Source: Pseudothauera hydrothermalis
GTDB taxonomy: Bacteria; Pseudomonadota; Gammaproteobacteria; Burkholderiales; Rhodocyclaceae
DNA: 64,000 nt
Direction: 5' to 3'
Assembly (NCBI RefSeq): GCF_003345255.1
Contig: NZ_CP029331.1
Coordinates: 806,001 to 870,000, forward strand
This document shows, piece by piece, positions 54,107 through 63,913 of this stretch (within the stretch, counting starts at the first letter, position 1; every line of letters begins with the position of its first letter). The notes below the pieces were generated by a model. The model saw nothing but the letters and a program-made list of their open reading frames with translations. It was not told where the DNA came from and searched no databases. The position numbers and the translations under genes are program-made.

Positions 54107-55549
54107 CTATACCTGATGCGGCGCGGGGTGCTCGCCGACACGCACGATCTTCAGCGTGTTGGTGCCGCCTGCTGCGCCGATCGGCTCGCCGATGGTGAGC
54201 ACGATCAAGTCGCCATAGGTCACCACGCCCTGGTCGAGCAACAACTGTTCGGCCTCCCACAGCAGCACGTCGCGGTCATGGTGCTGCTGGCTCATCAGCA
54301 ATGGGTAGACCTCACGGTAGAGCGTCATCTGGTTGCGCGCGCTCACTTCCGGGGTGAGTGCGTAGATGGGCACGCCGCTATTCAAGCGACTCATCCACAA
54401 TGCGGTGGAACCGGTCTGGGTCAGCGAGGCGATGGCTTTGACCTTGAGATGGTAGGCAGTCCAGATGGCCGCCATGGCGATCGACTGGTCGATGCGGGTA
54501 AATACCTGGTCGAGCACCTCGCGGTCCAGCGAGACCTCGGCGGATTTTTCCGCTTCCAGGCAGACCCGGCTCATGGCTTCGACGACTTCGACCGGGAACT
54601 GCCCGGAGGCGGTTTCGGCCGACAGCATCACCGCGTCGGTGCCATCGAGCACTGCGTTGGCCACGTCCGAGACTTCAGCCCGGGTCGGCACCGGGCTGCT
54701 GATCATCGACTCCATCATCTGGGTGGCGGTAATGGTGAGCTTGTTGCGCTCGCGTGCGGCACGGATCATGCGCTTTTGCAGCGCGGGCACCGCAGCGTCG
54801 CCGACTTCAACTGCCAGATCGCCACGGGCCACCATGATGCCGTCCGAGGCGTCGAGAATTTCCGCCAGGTTGGCCACCGCCTCGGTGCGTTCGATTTTGG
54901 CGATCAGCAGCGCTTGGCCGCCTGCGGCGCGCATCAGCTGGCGGGCCATGTACATGTCTGCGGCGCTTTTGGGAAAAGACACGGCCAGGAAATCGACGCC
55001 GATCTGCGCTGCGCTACGGATGTCCTCCATATCCTTGGCGGTGAGCGCCGGCGCGCTCAGCCCGCCGCCCTGACGGTTGATGCCCTTGTTGTTGGACAGT
55101 TCGCCGCCGACGCGCACCACGGTATGAATTTCGTGGCCCTGCACCCGCTCGACCACCAGTTTGATACGCCCATCGTCCAACAACAGGGTGTCGCCCTGCT
55201 TTACATCTTTGGGCAAATCCTTGTAATCGAGCCCCACACGTTCGGTGTTTCCAAGCTCGCAACGTGCGTCCAGAATGAAGCGCGCGTCTTTGTGCAGGGT
55301 GATGCGGCCCTCGGAGAACTTGCCGATACGAATCTTGGGGCCCTGTAAATCCGCCAGAATGCCCACCGGTCGGCCGGCGCGGGCGGCCGCTTCGCGGACC
55401 GCGGCCGCGCGTGCGACATGATCCTCGACCGTGCCGTGGGAAAAGTTCATGCGCACCACGTCGATTCCGGCATGAACCATGCTTTCGAGAATTTTCGGGT
55501 CGGATGAGGCCGGACCCAGGGTGGCGACGATTTTGGTATGACGCGGCAT
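54107..55549 (-). CDS. pyk: Pyruvate kinase
   Basis: Pyk transfers phosphate from phosphoenolpyruvate to ADP. The 480-residue protein begins RHTKIVATLGPASSDP and contains LADLQGPKIRIG, the catalytic IAKIERTEAV, MVARGDLAVE and TATQMMESMI, all diagnostic. It is the bacterial type without an extra C-terminal domain. The gene lies between fba and a pair of genes (HDOD and a Cys-motif protein) that separates it from pgk. Confidence 0.97.
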   Translation of the reverse strand: MPRHTKIVATLGPASSDPKILESMVHAGIDVVRMNFSHGTVEDHVARAAAVREAAARAGRPVGILADLQGPKIRIGKFSEGRITLHKDARFILDARCELGNTERVGLDYKDLPKDVKQGDTLLLDDGRIKLVVERVQGHEIHTVVRVGGELSNNKGINRQGGGLSAPALTAKDMEDIRSAAQIGVDFLAVSFPKSAADMYMARQLMRAAGGQALLIAKIERTEAVANLAEILDASDGIMVARGDLAVEVGDAAVPALQKRMIRAARERNKLTITATQMMESMISSPVPTRAEVSDVANAVLDGTDAVMLSAETASGQFPVEVVEAMSRVCLEAEKSAEVSLDREVLDQVFTRIDQSIAMAAIWTAYHLKVKAIASLTQTGSTALWMSRLNSGVPIYALTPEVSARNQMTLYREVYPLLMSQQHHDRDVLLWEAEQLLLDQGVVTYGDLIVLTIGEPIGAAGGTNTLKIVRVGEHPAPHQV

Positions 55550-55677
55550 GGTGGCTCCTTGGCTGATACGCGGGTGCGCGGCGCGCTTGGGGTCGATTCT
55601 AGCCGAGCGGCTCGGTTAGGGGCCATGGTGGCGGCCGATGTCGCCAGCGCCCTGTTTTGACACGGAGGAACGGGGGC

Positions 55678-56082
55678 ATGGAAAACCTATCGCTGGTTCT
55701 GCTGCTTGCCGCGGGGGTTTTGCTTTGGCTGTGGCAGCGCACCATCGGCCGCGCGGTGCGCGCTGAACCTGAAAGCCCGCCGGCGCAACGGCGACCTTCC
55801 TACCATGCGGTGGAGATTCGCGCCCCGGACGCTGGCTGCGAGGCGGTGCGCGCGGTGCGCGGCAAGCGTTTTCTGTCCATCGAGGCTCCACCGATTCCCT
55901 TGCCTGCCTGTGGGTGCAACAACTGCGCCTGCTACTACGTGCATCACGACGACCGGCGCATTGCTCAGCGGCGCAATATGCGGACCGAGACGGTCTATGC
56001 CGGCGATGGGCGTTTTACCGAACGCCGGTTTGGCGTGGGGCGGCGCGCGTCGGATCGCATCCTGTTCGGCAGCGGACGTTGA
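55678..56082 (+). CDS. Single-span membrane protein with a Cys-rich motif, unknown
   Basis: The 134-residue product has an N-terminal helix MENLSLVLLLAAGVLLWLW (residues 2-20) and a basic soluble part with ACGCNNCACYYVHHDDRR near residues 77-94. Four Cys and two His there could bind a metal. GGAGGA lies 8 bases before the ATG. It stands alone on the plus strand inside a minus-strand cluster. I do not recognise the family. Confidence 0.7.
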   Translation: MENLSLVLLLAAGVLLWLWQRTIGRAVRAEPESPPAQRRPSYHAVEIRAPDAGCEAVRAVRGKRFLSIEAPPIPLPACGCNNCACYYVHHDDRRIAQRRNMRTETVYAGDGRFTERRFGVGRRASDRILFGSGR

Positions 56083-56100
56083 GCCGGTCACGCTGGATGG

Positions 56101-56946
56101 TCACAGCGGCACGCCGGTTTGACGCTCTTCCAAGTCGGCCAGATAGTCATCCAGATCGTCCGGGTGCAAGCCGAGTTCGGCAAGCACCTCGCCGCCGCAT
56201 CGGTCCCAGTTGTAATCATGGATGCGTTGTGCGCGCAGACGGGCATGGTTGGCCAGGTGCAAGATCGCCACCAGGCTGCGTACCGCGCCCAATTCGTCGC
56301 GCGGTACTTCGTCATGATGCAGGATCGCTTGGGCGACGAATTCCGGTAGGTGCCAGTGGCGGGCCACCAGGTAGCCGATGCTGCGGTGATCGACCCCGAA
56401 GCGCTGGTCTTCTTCCTTGAGACTGGGGGCATCCATTCTGGCATTGAGCAACAGTGCTTGGCAGTAATCCGGAAAGCGCTGCATCAGCACCGGCACGCCG
56501 CATTCCAGGAACATCCCGGCCATATAGGCTTGGTCGGCAAAGATGTTGCATACCGACACCCGTTCATCGGCCACCAGGGCGGCCAGTTCGGCCAACGTTC
56601 GACTACGCTGCCAGAATAGTTCGTAAGCGCGCCGGTTGGCTGGGCCGATGCTGGTGCTCAGGGCCACCGCCCGGACAATGTTGAAAGTCTGGGTCACACC
56701 GATACGCAGGATGGCCTGCTCCAGGGAGGCGGGCGGACGGGCACCGCGCAGCCCGGGGCGGTGCACCGCCTTAAACACCATTGCGGCCAAACCTGGGTCT
56801 TGGCCGAGCACGGCGGCTACGCCGCGGGCGTCGTAAGCGTCGGTGGCGATCAGTTGGGCGAGATCGCGCAGGACTTGCGGTTGCGGGGGGATGCGGATGC
56901 CGCGCGGCGCGCTGGCCAGATCGGTTTCTACGCTACCAGTGGTCAT
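56101..56946 (-). CDS. HDOD domain protein
   Basis: The 281-residue protein is an HDOD domain starting IRIPPQPQVLRDLAQLIATD and continuing with IRAVALSTSI-like NIVRAVALSTS and HHDEVPRDELG. HDOD domains resemble HD phosphohydrolases but usually lack metal-binding residues, and act in signalling with cyclic di-GMP, chemotaxis or growth control. The start is ATG 56946. It lies between pgk and pyk on the same strand with a 118-base gap after pgk. Confidence 0.9.
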   Translation of the reverse strand: MTTGSVETDLASAPRGIRIPPQPQVLRDLAQLIATDAYDARGVAAVLGQDPGLAAMVFKAVHRPGLRGARPPASLEQAILRIGVTQTFNIVRAVALSTSIGPANRRAYELFWQRSRTLAELAALVADERVSVCNIFADQAYMAGMFLECGVPVLMQRFPDYCQALLLNARMDAPSLKEEDQRFGVDHRSIGYLVARHWHLPEFVAQAILHHDEVPRDELGAVRSLVAILHLANHARLRAQRIHDYNWDRCGGEVLAELGLHPDDLDDYLADLEERQTGVPL

Positions 56947-57028
56947 GCCAAGGCTCGTTGTGGGTACTGTTGCTGTGCAGCATAGTGAGCCGGACAACGC
57001 GCAGCGGCAAGTCGGCAGATGTCTTACA

Positions 57029-57057
57029 CGGATGCGGGGAGCTCTCCCCCGCATCCG
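57029..57057 (-). terminator. Hairpin after pgk
   Basis: CGGATGCGGGG (57029-57039) and CCCCGCATCCG (57047-57057) form a perfect 11-bp stem with a 7-base loop, just past the pgk stop. No T-tract follows on the minus strand, so it may stabilise the 3' end rather than terminate. Confidence 0.55.
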
Positions 57058-57064
57058 GCAGGCG

Positions 57065-58249
57065 TCAGTCCGCGAAACGCGCCTGCAGTGCGGCGATGGC
57101 CGGCAGCGTCTTGCCTTCCAGAAACTCCAGGAAGGCGCCGCCGCCGGTGGAAATGTAGCCCACGTCATCGGCGATGTGGAACTTGGCGATCGCCGCCAGG
57201 GTATCGCCGCCACCGGCAATGGAGAACGCTTCCGAGTGGGCGATGGCCGAAGCCAGCATTTTGGTGCCGCCGGCAAATTGCGGATACTCGAACACTCCCA
57301 CCGGACCGTTCCAAACAATCGTGCCGGCGTGCGCGATGATGTCGGCGAGCTTGGCCGAGGATTTCGGGCCAAAATCCAGGATGCGGTCATGCGGGCCGAC
57401 CTCATCGACCGCAATACGGTTGGCACGCGCCAGCGCGGAGACTTCGTCGGCCACCACCACATCCACTGGCAGCGGCACTTCGGCTCCGCGAGCTTTCATG
57501 ATGTCCATCACCTGCTGGGCTTCGCGTACCATCTCCGGTTCGGCCAGCGATTCACCGATGCGCTTGCCAGCGGCCAGCAGGAAGGTGTTGGCGATGCCGC
57601 CGCCGACGATGAGCTGATCGACCTTTTCGGCCAGGGTCTTGAGGATGGTCAGTTTGGTCGACACCTTGGCGCCGCCGACGATGGCCACCAGCGGACGCTT
57701 CGGTTCGTGCAGGGCCTTGGTGAGCGCATCGATCTCCGCGGCCATCAGCATGCCGGCGCAGGCTACCGGGGCAAAGCGGGCGATACCGTGGGTGGTGGCT
57801 TCCGCACGGTGAGCAGTGCCAAAGGCGTCATTGACATAGATGTCGCACAGCGCGGCCATCTTTCTGGCCAGTTGTTCGTCGTCTTTCTTTTCGCCTTTGT
57901 TGCAGCGGCAGTTCTCCAGCAACACGACCTGACCCGGCTCCACGGTAAAGCCACCGTCGACCCAGTCGGCAATCAGTTTGACCGGTTTGTTGAGCAGCTG
58001 CCCCAAGCGCACCGCCACCGGCGCCAGTGTATCGTCCGGGCCGACCACGCCCTCGGTGGGACGGCCCAGGTGAGAGGTCACCATGACCGCAGCGCCGTTA
58101 TCCAGGCAGTACTGGATAGACGGAATGGAAGCACGGATGCGGGTGTCTTCGGTAATGTTGCCCGCTTCATCCTGCGGGACGTTGAGGTCGGCGCGGATGA
58201 ACACTTTTTTGCCGCGCACATCGAGCTCGGCGAGTTTCTTCACTTGCAT
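57065..58249 (-). CDS. pgk: Phosphoglycerate kinase
   Basis: Pgk interconverts 3-phosphoglycerate and 1,3-bisphosphoglycerate in glycolysis and the Calvin cycle. The 394-residue protein has [32 protein letters not shown] and the nucleotide-binding GGAKVSTKL and [18 protein letters not shown] lies 6 bases before the ATG at 58249. It follows epd with a 21-base gap in the same operon. Confidence 0.97.
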   Translation of the reverse strand: MQVKKLAELDVRGKKVFIRADLNVPQDEAGNITEDTRIRASIPSIQYCLDNGAAVMVTSHLGRPTEGVVGPDDTLAPVAVRLGQLLNKPVKLIADWVDGGFTVEPGQVVLLENCRCNKGEKKDDEQLARKMAALCDIYVNDAFGTAHRAEATTHGIARFAPVACAGMLMAAEIDALTKALHEPKRPLVAIVGGAKVSTKLTILKTLAEKVDQLIVGGGIANTFLLAAGKRIGESLAEPEMVREAQQVMDIMKARGAEVPLPVDVVVADEVSALARANRIAVDEVGPHDRILDFGPKSSAKLADIIAHAGTIVWNGPVGVFEYPQFAGGTKMLASAIAHSEAFSIAGGGDTLAAIAKFHIADDVGYISTGGGAFLEFLEGKTLPAIAALQARFAD

Positions 58250-58270
58250 GACAGTCTCCACGGTTTGGGT

Positions 58271-59326
58271 TCAGTTGGATGGGGTCGCGCGAGGCGCCAG
58301 CCAATGGTGCAGGGTGTCGATCATCCGGGTGGCAAAAGCCCATTCGTTGTCGAACCACAACAGGATGCTGGCAAGATGCGCACCGCTGACGCGGGTCTGG
58401 CTGGCGTCGATGATGGCCGAGTGCGGATCGTGATTGAAATCGATCGAGGCGTGCGGGTCGTCCGACCAGGCCAGCAGGCCGGGGAAACGACTCTCGGCCG
58501 CCTCGCGCAGCACCGCGTTGAGCGCGTCCACCCTGACCGCGCGGCGGGTGGTCAGCGCGATGTCGATGGCCGAGACATTATGCGTGGGCACGCGGATGGC
58601 CTTGGCGCTGACCCGCCCGGCCAGTGCCGGCAGCAGGCGTTCGATGCCGCGCGCCAGGCCGGTGGACACCGGGATGATGGACTGCATGGCCGAGCGTGTG
58701 CGGCGCAGGTCGGTGTGGTGATAGCCGTCAATCAGCGGTTGGTCGTTCATGACCGAGTGCAGCGTGGTGAGCAGCGCGTGCTCCAGGCCGAAGGACTCAT
58801 CCACCACGGCGAGCACCGGCACCGCGGCATTGGTGGTACAGGAGGCGTTGGAGACGATGCGCTCGGCGCCGGTGAGCGTATCGTGATTGATGCCGTAGAC
58901 CACGGTGGCGTCCACGTCCTCGGCGCTGTGGCCGGGATGGGAGAGCAGCACACGCGGCGCGCCGGCCTTGAGGAAGCGCTCCAGCTCGATGCGCCGGCCG
59001 TAGCGCCCCGAGCATTCGATGACCGCATCGAGCTGCATCGCCGCCCAATCGACCGCCTCAGGGTTTTCGGCATGGGTCACGGTGATCGGCTCGCCGTCGA
59101 TGATGAGCCCGGTTTCGGTGGTTTCCACCTTGCCCGGAAAGCGTCCGTGGGTGGAATCGAAGCGGGTCAGGTAGGCGATCGAGGCCAGATCGGCCGGCTC
59201 GTTGATCGCCACCACGCGGTAGTGTTCTCGCCAGGGCGATTCATGCAGCGCACGCAGGAAACAGCGGCCGATGCGGCCGTAGCCGTTGATTGCGAGCCGA
59301 GCTGGGGGGAGGGCAGAGCGGGTCAC
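58271..59326 (-). CDS. epd: Erythrose-4-phosphate dehydrogenase (GAPDH family)
   Basis: The 351-residue protein has the GAPDH NAD-binding start INGYGRIGRCFLRAL and catalytic Cys163 in SNASCTTN. The segments VLLSHPG, VVYGIN and NHDPHSAI-DASQTRVSGAHL match Epd, which makes 4-phosphoerythronate for pyridoxal phosphate synthesis, rather than Gap. It starts with GTG (59326) and lacks a strong ribosome binding site. It lies between gap and pgk; E. coli also has epd directly before pgk-fba. An alternative role as a second GAPDH is possible. Confidence 0.87.
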   Translation of the reverse strand: MTRSALPPARLAINGYGRIGRCFLRALHESPWREHYRVVAINEPADLASIAYLTRFDSTHGRFPGKVETTETGLIIDGEPITVTHAENPEAVDWAAMQLDAVIECSGRYGRRIELERFLKAGAPRVLLSHPGHSAEDVDATVVYGINHDTLTGAERIVSNASCTTNAAVPVLAVVDESFGLEHALLTTLHSVMNDQPLIDGYHHTDLRRTRSAMQSIIPVSTGLARGIERLLPALAGRVSAKAIRVPTHNVSAIDIALTTRRAVRVDALNAVLREAAESRFPGLLAWSDDPHASIDFNHDPHSAIIDASQTRVSGAHLASILLWFDNEWAFATRMIDTLHHWLAPRATPSN

Positions 59327-59428
59327 GGTATGGCCGGGAGATAGACCGCCAGAAGGCCGGGAAAGCCGCGTATTTTAGCGTGTTGGCGTGCCGCCGTCCG
59401 GGGCGAGGCACATCGCGCGGCAGATAAG

Positions 59429-59460
59429 GAAAAGCCCGCCGGGCCAGGGCCGGACGGGCT
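59429..59460 (-). terminator. Terminator or attenuator after gap
   Basis: On the minus strand AGCCCG-T-CCGG, loop, CCGG-CGGGCT (59433-59460, one bulged base) is followed by TTTTCC. It lies between gap and epd and may reduce transcription into epd-pgk. Confidence 0.75.
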
Positions 59461-59481
59461 GTCGCGGGAACGGGGTGTCGA

Positions 59482-60510
59482 TTACTTGGCGGCCATCCAG
59501 GCGCGGGCGGCATCGAGCATACGGCAGGAGTAGCCCCATTCGTTGTCGTACCAGGCCAGCACCTTGACCAGGGTGGAGCCGTCCGCGCCCTGGATGACGC
59601 GGGTCTGGGTCGCATCGAAGGTGGAGGACACCGTGGTGTGGTTGAAATCGGACGACACCAGCGGCTCGTCGTTTACCGCCAGGATGCCCTTCAGCGGGCC
59701 GTTGGCGGCAGCGCTCATCAGTGCGTTGATCTCTTCCTTGGTGGTGGCGCGCTCGGCGGTGAAGGTGAGGTCTACCAGCGATACGTTGAGGGTCGGCACC
59801 CGCAGCGCAAACCCATCGAACTTGCCCTTGAGCTGGGGCAGCACCAGACCGACGGCCTTGGCGGCACCGGTTTTGGTGGGGATGATATTGGCCGCTGCGG
59901 CCCGCGCCCGACGCAGGTCTTTGTGACGCACGTCCACGGTGACTTGGTCGTTGGTATAAGCGTGCACGGTGGTCATCAAACCTTGTTTGATGCCGATGTG
60001 CTCGGCCAGCACCTTGGCGACCGGGGCAAGACAGTTGGTGGTGCAGGAGGCGTTCGACACCACGGTCATGTCGGCCTTCAGGACTTCTTCATTGACCCCC
60101 ATGACGATGGTGGCATCCACGTCATCGCCGCCCGGGGCGGAAATCAACACCCGCCGGGCGCCTTGTTCCAGCAGCGCGGTTGCCTTGGCTTTGCTGGTGT
60201 AGGCACCGGTGCATTCGAGCAATACGTCCACGCCATGTGTTGCCCAATTGACGCCCTTGGGGTCTTTGGTGGAATAGAAGGGGATCTTGCGGCCATCGAC
60301 GATGAGGGTGTTCTCACCTTCGGTGTCGACACGCGTGGCAAAGCGGCCGTGGGTGGTGTCGTATTTGAGCAGGTGGGCATTGGTGGTCAGATCGCCCGAG
60401 GCGTTGACGGCTACCACTTCGAACTCGTTTTGCAGCCCTTGCTCGTAAATGGCACGCAGGGTGCAGCGGCCAATGCGACCGAAACCATTGATGGCAACCT
60501 TGATGGACAT
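59482..60510 (-). CDS. gap: Glyceraldehyde-3-phosphate dehydrogenase, type I
   Basis: Gap interconverts glyceraldehyde 3-phosphate and 1,3-bisphosphoglycerate. The 342-residue protein has [19 protein letters not shown], catalytic Cys156 in [13 protein letters not shown], and [15 protein letters not shown] at the C-terminus. AAGGAG lies upstream of the ATG at 60510. It is 41 bases behind tkt on the same strand, an order typical of betaproteobacterial tkt-gap-pgk clusters. Confidence 0.97.
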   Translation of the reverse strand: MSIKVAINGFGRIGRCTLRAIYEQGLQNEFEVVAVNASGDLTTNAHLLKYDTTHGRFATRVDTEGENTLIVDGRKIPFYSTKDPKGVNWATHGVDVLLECTGAYTSKAKATALLEQGARRVLISAPGGDDVDATIVMGVNEEVLKADMTVVSNASCTTNCLAPVAKVLAEHIGIKQGLMTTVHAYTNDQVTVDVRHKDLRRARAAAANIIPTKTGAAKAVGLVLPQLKGKFDGFALRVPTLNVSLVDLTFTAERATTKEEINALMSAAANGPLKGILAVNDEPLVSSDFNHTTVSSTFDATQTRVIQGADGSTLVKVLAWYDNEWGYSCRMLDAARAWMAAK

Positions 60511-60551
60511 GGCTCTCTCTCCTTTCTAAGAAACTCTGCGCGGCAGGCGGC

Positions 60552-62567
60552 TCACAGCACCGCCCGGACCGCGTCGACCACCGCCTCGGCGGTGATGCCG
60601 AATTCCTTGAACAGCTCGCCGGCCGGGGCGGATTCGCCAAAACGGTCCAGGCCGATCACCCGGCCTTCCAGGCCGACGTACTTGTACCAGCCGTCGGTCA
60701 CACCGGCTTCCACCACCACGCGCGGCACACCGGCTGGCAGTACCGCTGCGCGCCAGGCCGCGTCCTGACGCTCGAAAACGCTGGTCGAGGGCATGGACAC
60801 CACGCGCACCGCGATGTCGGCCTCACCCAAGGTCTTCTGCGCGGCCATCGCCAGCGCCACTTCCGAGCCGGTGGCAATGATCACCGCCTGTGGCGTGCCG
60901 CCTGCGGCCTCGGACAACACATAGCCGCCACGGCGGATCGCCGCGACCTGCTCGGCGGTGCGCGCCTGGAAAGGCAGGTTCTGGCGCGAGAAGCACAGGC
61001 TGCTGGGGCCGTCCTTGCGCTCGATGGCGCAGGCCCAGGCCACCGCCGACTCGGTGCTGTCGCATGGACGCCACACGTCCATATTGGGAATCATGCGCAA
61101 GGTGGCGATTTGTTCCACCGGTTGGTGAGTGGGGCCGTCTTCGCCCAGGCCGATGGAGTCGTGGGTAAATACGAACACCTGACGCACTTTCATCAGCGCG
61201 GCCATGCGCAGGGCGTTACGCGCATATTCGCTGAACATCAAAAAGGTGGCGGTATAGGGAATCAGGCCGCCATGCAGGGACAGGCCGTTGCCGATTGCCG
61301 CCATGCCGAATTCGCGCACCCCGTAATACACATAGTTGCCGCCGCGCTCACGGCTGACCGGGCGGGCTCCGGACCACAGCGTGAGGTTGGAGCCGGCCAA
61401 GTCGGCCGAGCCGCCGATCAGTTCGGGCAGTTTGGGGGCATAGGCTTCGATACTGTTCTGGCTGGCTTTGCGGGTGGCGATGTTTTCGGCCTTGTCGACC
61501 ACCTTGGCCAGGACGGCCTCCACATGGGCGTTCCAGTCGGCCGGCAGCTCGCCGGCCATGCGGCGTTCAAACTCCGCCGCCAACTCCGGGAAGGCCGAGC
61601 GGTAGGCGTCGAAACGGGCCTGCCAGTCGGCTTCGGCGGCAGCGCCACGCGCGCGGGCATCCCAAGCAGCATAGACACTGGCCGGGATTTCGAACGGCGG
61701 GTACGGCCAGCCGATATATTCGCGTGCGGCCGCCACTTCGGCCGCGCCCAGCGGCGCGCCGTGGACGTCGTGACCCCCTTGTTTGTTGGGGCTGCCGGCG
61801 CCGATCACGGTTTTGCAGCAGATCAGCGTGGGCTGTGCGGTGTTGGCCAGCGCCTGCTGGATTGCCGCTTCGATGGCATCCGGATCGTGGCCTTGTACGT
61901 CGCGGATGACCTGCCAGCCATAAGCTTCGAAACGCTTCGGTGTGTCGTCGGTAAACCAGCCCTCGACATGGCCGTCGATGGAAATGTTGTTGTCGTCGTA
62001 GAAGACGGTGAGCTTGCCCAGCCCCCAGGTGCCCGCCAGCGAACAGGCTTCATGGCTGATGCCTTCCATCAGACAGCCGTCGCCGAGAAACACCCAGGTG
62101 CGGTGGTCGATGATCTCGTGACCGGGGCGGTTGAACTCGGCCGCCAACACCTTTTCGGCCAGCGCCATGCCGACCGCGTTGGCAATGCCTTGGCCAAGCG
62201 GACCGGTGGTGGTCTCCACCCCTGGGGTGTAGCCATACTCCGGGTGGCCGGGCGTTTTGCTGTGCAGTTGGCGGAAGCGTTTGAGGTCTTCTATGCTCAG
62301 CTCGTATCCGCTCAAGTGCAGCAGCGCATAAATCAGCATCGAACCGTGGCCGTTGGAGAGCACGAAACGGTCGCGGTCGATCCATTTAGGATTGGCCGGA
62401 TTGTGCTTGAGGTGGCGGCGCCACAGCACTTCGGCGATTTCGGCCATGCCCATGGGAGCACCTGGATGACCGGAGTTGGCCTGCTGCACGGCATCCATCG
62501 CCAGCGCACGGATTGCGCCGGTGATTTCGTTGAACACCGGGGCTTTGACGTTTCGGGAAAGCGACAT
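60552..62567 (-). CDS. tkt: Transketolase
   Basis: Transketolase moves two-carbon units between sugar phosphates in the pentose phosphate and Calvin cycles using thiamine diphosphate. The 671-residue protein has [19 protein letters not shown], the ThDP motif [18 protein letters not shown] ... NN, and [14 protein letters not shown] in the pyrimidine domain. Start at 62567 (MSLSRNV) is used; the longer frame upstream has no family sequence. It lies downstream of prk on the same strand, 149 bases apart. Confidence 0.97.
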   Translation of the reverse strand: MSLSRNVKAPVFNEITGAIRALAMDAVQQANSGHPGAPMGMAEIAEVLWRRHLKHNPANPKWIDRDRFVLSNGHGSMLIYALLHLSGYELSIEDLKRFRQLHSKTPGHPEYGYTPGVETTTGPLGQGIANAVGMALAEKVLAAEFNRPGHEIIDHRTWVFLGDGCLMEGISHEACSLAGTWGLGKLTVFYDDNNISIDGHVEGWFTDDTPKRFEAYGWQVIRDVQGHDPDAIEAAIQQALANTAQPTLICCKTVIGAGSPNKQGGHDVHGAPLGAAEVAAAREYIGWPYPPFEIPASVYAAWDARARGAAAEADWQARFDAYRSAFPELAAEFERRMAGELPADWNAHVEAVLAKVVDKAENIATRKASQNSIEAYAPKLPELIGGSADLAGSNLTLWSGARPVSRERGGNYVYYGVREFGMAAIGNGLSLHGGLIPYTATFLMFSEYARNALRMAALMKVRQVFVFTHDSIGLGEDGPTHQPVEQIATLRMIPNMDVWRPCDSTESAVAWACAIERKDGPSSLCFSRQNLPFQARTAEQVAAIRRGGYVLSEAAGGTPQAVIIATGSEVALAMAAQKTLGEADIAVRVVSMPSTSVFERQDAAWRAAVLPAGVPRVVVEAGVTDGWYKYVGLEGRVIGLDRFGESAPAGELFKEFGITAEAVVDAVRAVL

Positions 62568-62716
62568 GGGGTTTTCTCGCGAAAGCCGCCGGCAGCGGCT
62601 TTTAAAAAAAGCGCGATTATCGCCGAAAACGCGCACTGCTTGGTAGCCTTCGGCGCGCGGCCATCACGGGTATTGAAGCCTGCGCAGGGGGCACGGATCG
62701 TATCGGCTTCGATCTG

Positions 62717-63592
62717 CTAAACCCACTGACGGCGGCGCTCCATCAGCTTCCAGATCAGCGGGGTGAGGATGAGCTGCATGGCCAGATCCAGTCGTCCGCC
62801 GGGAATGACGATGGTATTGGCGCGGCTCATGAACGCGCCGTCGATCATCGTCAGCAGGTAGGGGAAATCCACTCCGCGCGGATCCTTGAAGCGGATCACC
62901 ACCATGGATTCTTCCAGCGTGGGCACGTCGCGGGCGATGAACGGGTTGGAGGTGTCGACTACTGGCACGCGCTGGAAATTGATGTGTGTGCGCGAGAACT
63001 GCGGCACGATGTAGTGCACATAGTCGTGCATGCGGCGCAAGATGGTGTCTTGTACCGCTTCTTTGGAGTAGCCGCGCAGTTTGGTGTCGCGGTGCAGTTT
63101 CTGGATCCACTCCAGGTTGATGGTGGGCACCACGCCGATCAGTAGATCGACATGGCGGGCCACGTCGACCGTTTCTGTCTGCACCGCGCCGTGCAGCCCT
63201 TCATAGAACAGACAATCGGTGCCCACCGGCAGGTCTTCCCATTCAGTGAAGGTGCCCAACGGCAGGTTGCGCCGCATCGCTTGTTCTTCATTGTGGATGT
63301 AATAACGGCGGCGACCGGTGGCCGACTCACCATAGGCGCGAAACAGCGCTTCGAGCTCTTCGAGAAGATTGGCTTCCGGGCCGAAGTGGCTGATGCCGCG
63401 CTGGCCGCGTGCTTCGGCTTCGTCGATGAGCCGTTTCATTTCGTCGCGGGTGTAGCGGTGGAAGCTGTCGCCTTCGACGATGGCCGCGTTGACGTTCTCG
63501 CGATGGAAGATGGCTTCGAAGGTGTGCTTGACCGTGGTCGTGCCGGCGCCGGAGGAGCCGGTGACGGCTATGATGGGATGTTTCAGCGACAT
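62717..63592 (-). CDS. prk: Phosphoribulokinase
   Basis: Prk phosphorylates ribulose 5-phosphate to ribulose 1,5-bisphosphate, the RuBisCO substrate; it is a Calvin-cycle-specific enzyme. The 291-residue product is the short proteobacterial form. It has P-loop GSSGAGTTT at residues 12-20, the segment EGDSFHRYTRDEMK and HFGPEANLL, and GLHGAV, matching class I Prk. GGAG lies about 8 bases before the ATG at 63592. It heads the tkt-gap-epd-pgk run on the same strand. RuBisCO genes are not in this window. Confidence 0.96.
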   Translation of the reverse strand: MSLKHPIIAVTGSSGAGTTTVKHTFEAIFHRENVNAAIVEGDSFHRYTRDEMKRLIDEAEARGQRGISHFGPEANLLEELEALFRAYGESATGRRRYYIHNEEQAMRRNLPLGTFTEWEDLPVGTDCLFYEGLHGAVQTETVDVARHVDLLIGVVPTINLEWIQKLHRDTKLRGYSKEAVQDTILRRMHDYVHYIVPQFSRTHINFQRVPVVDTSNPFIARDVPTLEESMVVIRFKDPRGVDFPYLLTMIDGAFMSRANTIVIPGGRLDLAMQLILTPLIWKLMERRRQWV

Positions 63593-63617
63593 GCAAGGCG
63601 CTCCGCAGCCGTGTGCC

Positions 63618-63863
63618 TCAAGGCCGTTCGGTCTGCAACTCGGTGAATACCCGTTTGGCGGCGACGACCAGGACGTGCACTTCTTCGAAGGATAGTTCCG
63701 GGTAGTTTTCCCTCAACACACGGTAGGCCAGGTGGTCCAGCGTGGCGTTGCCCCAACGGTTTTCCTTGGCAAAGAAAGGGGAGATGAGTTGGTAGGCGTC
63801 ATCGAAGATCGCTCTGACATGGTGATACTTGCGGCGCTCTGTACCGTTGTAAGGCGTATCCAT
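63618..63863 (-). CDS. Small conserved-looking protein upstream of prk
   Basis: The 81-residue protein starts MDTPYNGTERRKYHHVRAIF and has no signal or membrane segment; Tyr, Arg and His are common. I do not recognise its family. It ends 25 bases before prk on the same strand, so it is probably co-transcribed with it. No strong ribosome binding site is visible. Confidence 0.65.
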   Translation of the reverse strand: MDTPYNGTERRKYHHVRAIFDDAYQLISPFFAKENRWGNATLDHLAYRVLRENYPELSFEEVHVLVVAAKRVFTELQTERP

Positions 63864-63913
63864 GGGTGCACTCGGCTACTGAATGTCCGCTCAATGATAG
63901 CGCGGCGCCAAGA

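Noticed and set aside
56843-59344. 833-codon plus-strand open frame antisense to HDOD, pgk and epd
   Set aside because: It covers three clearly recognised genes on the other strand and has the His/Gly/Arg-rich composition expected from reverse reading of GC-rich codons. No domain or ribosome binding site.
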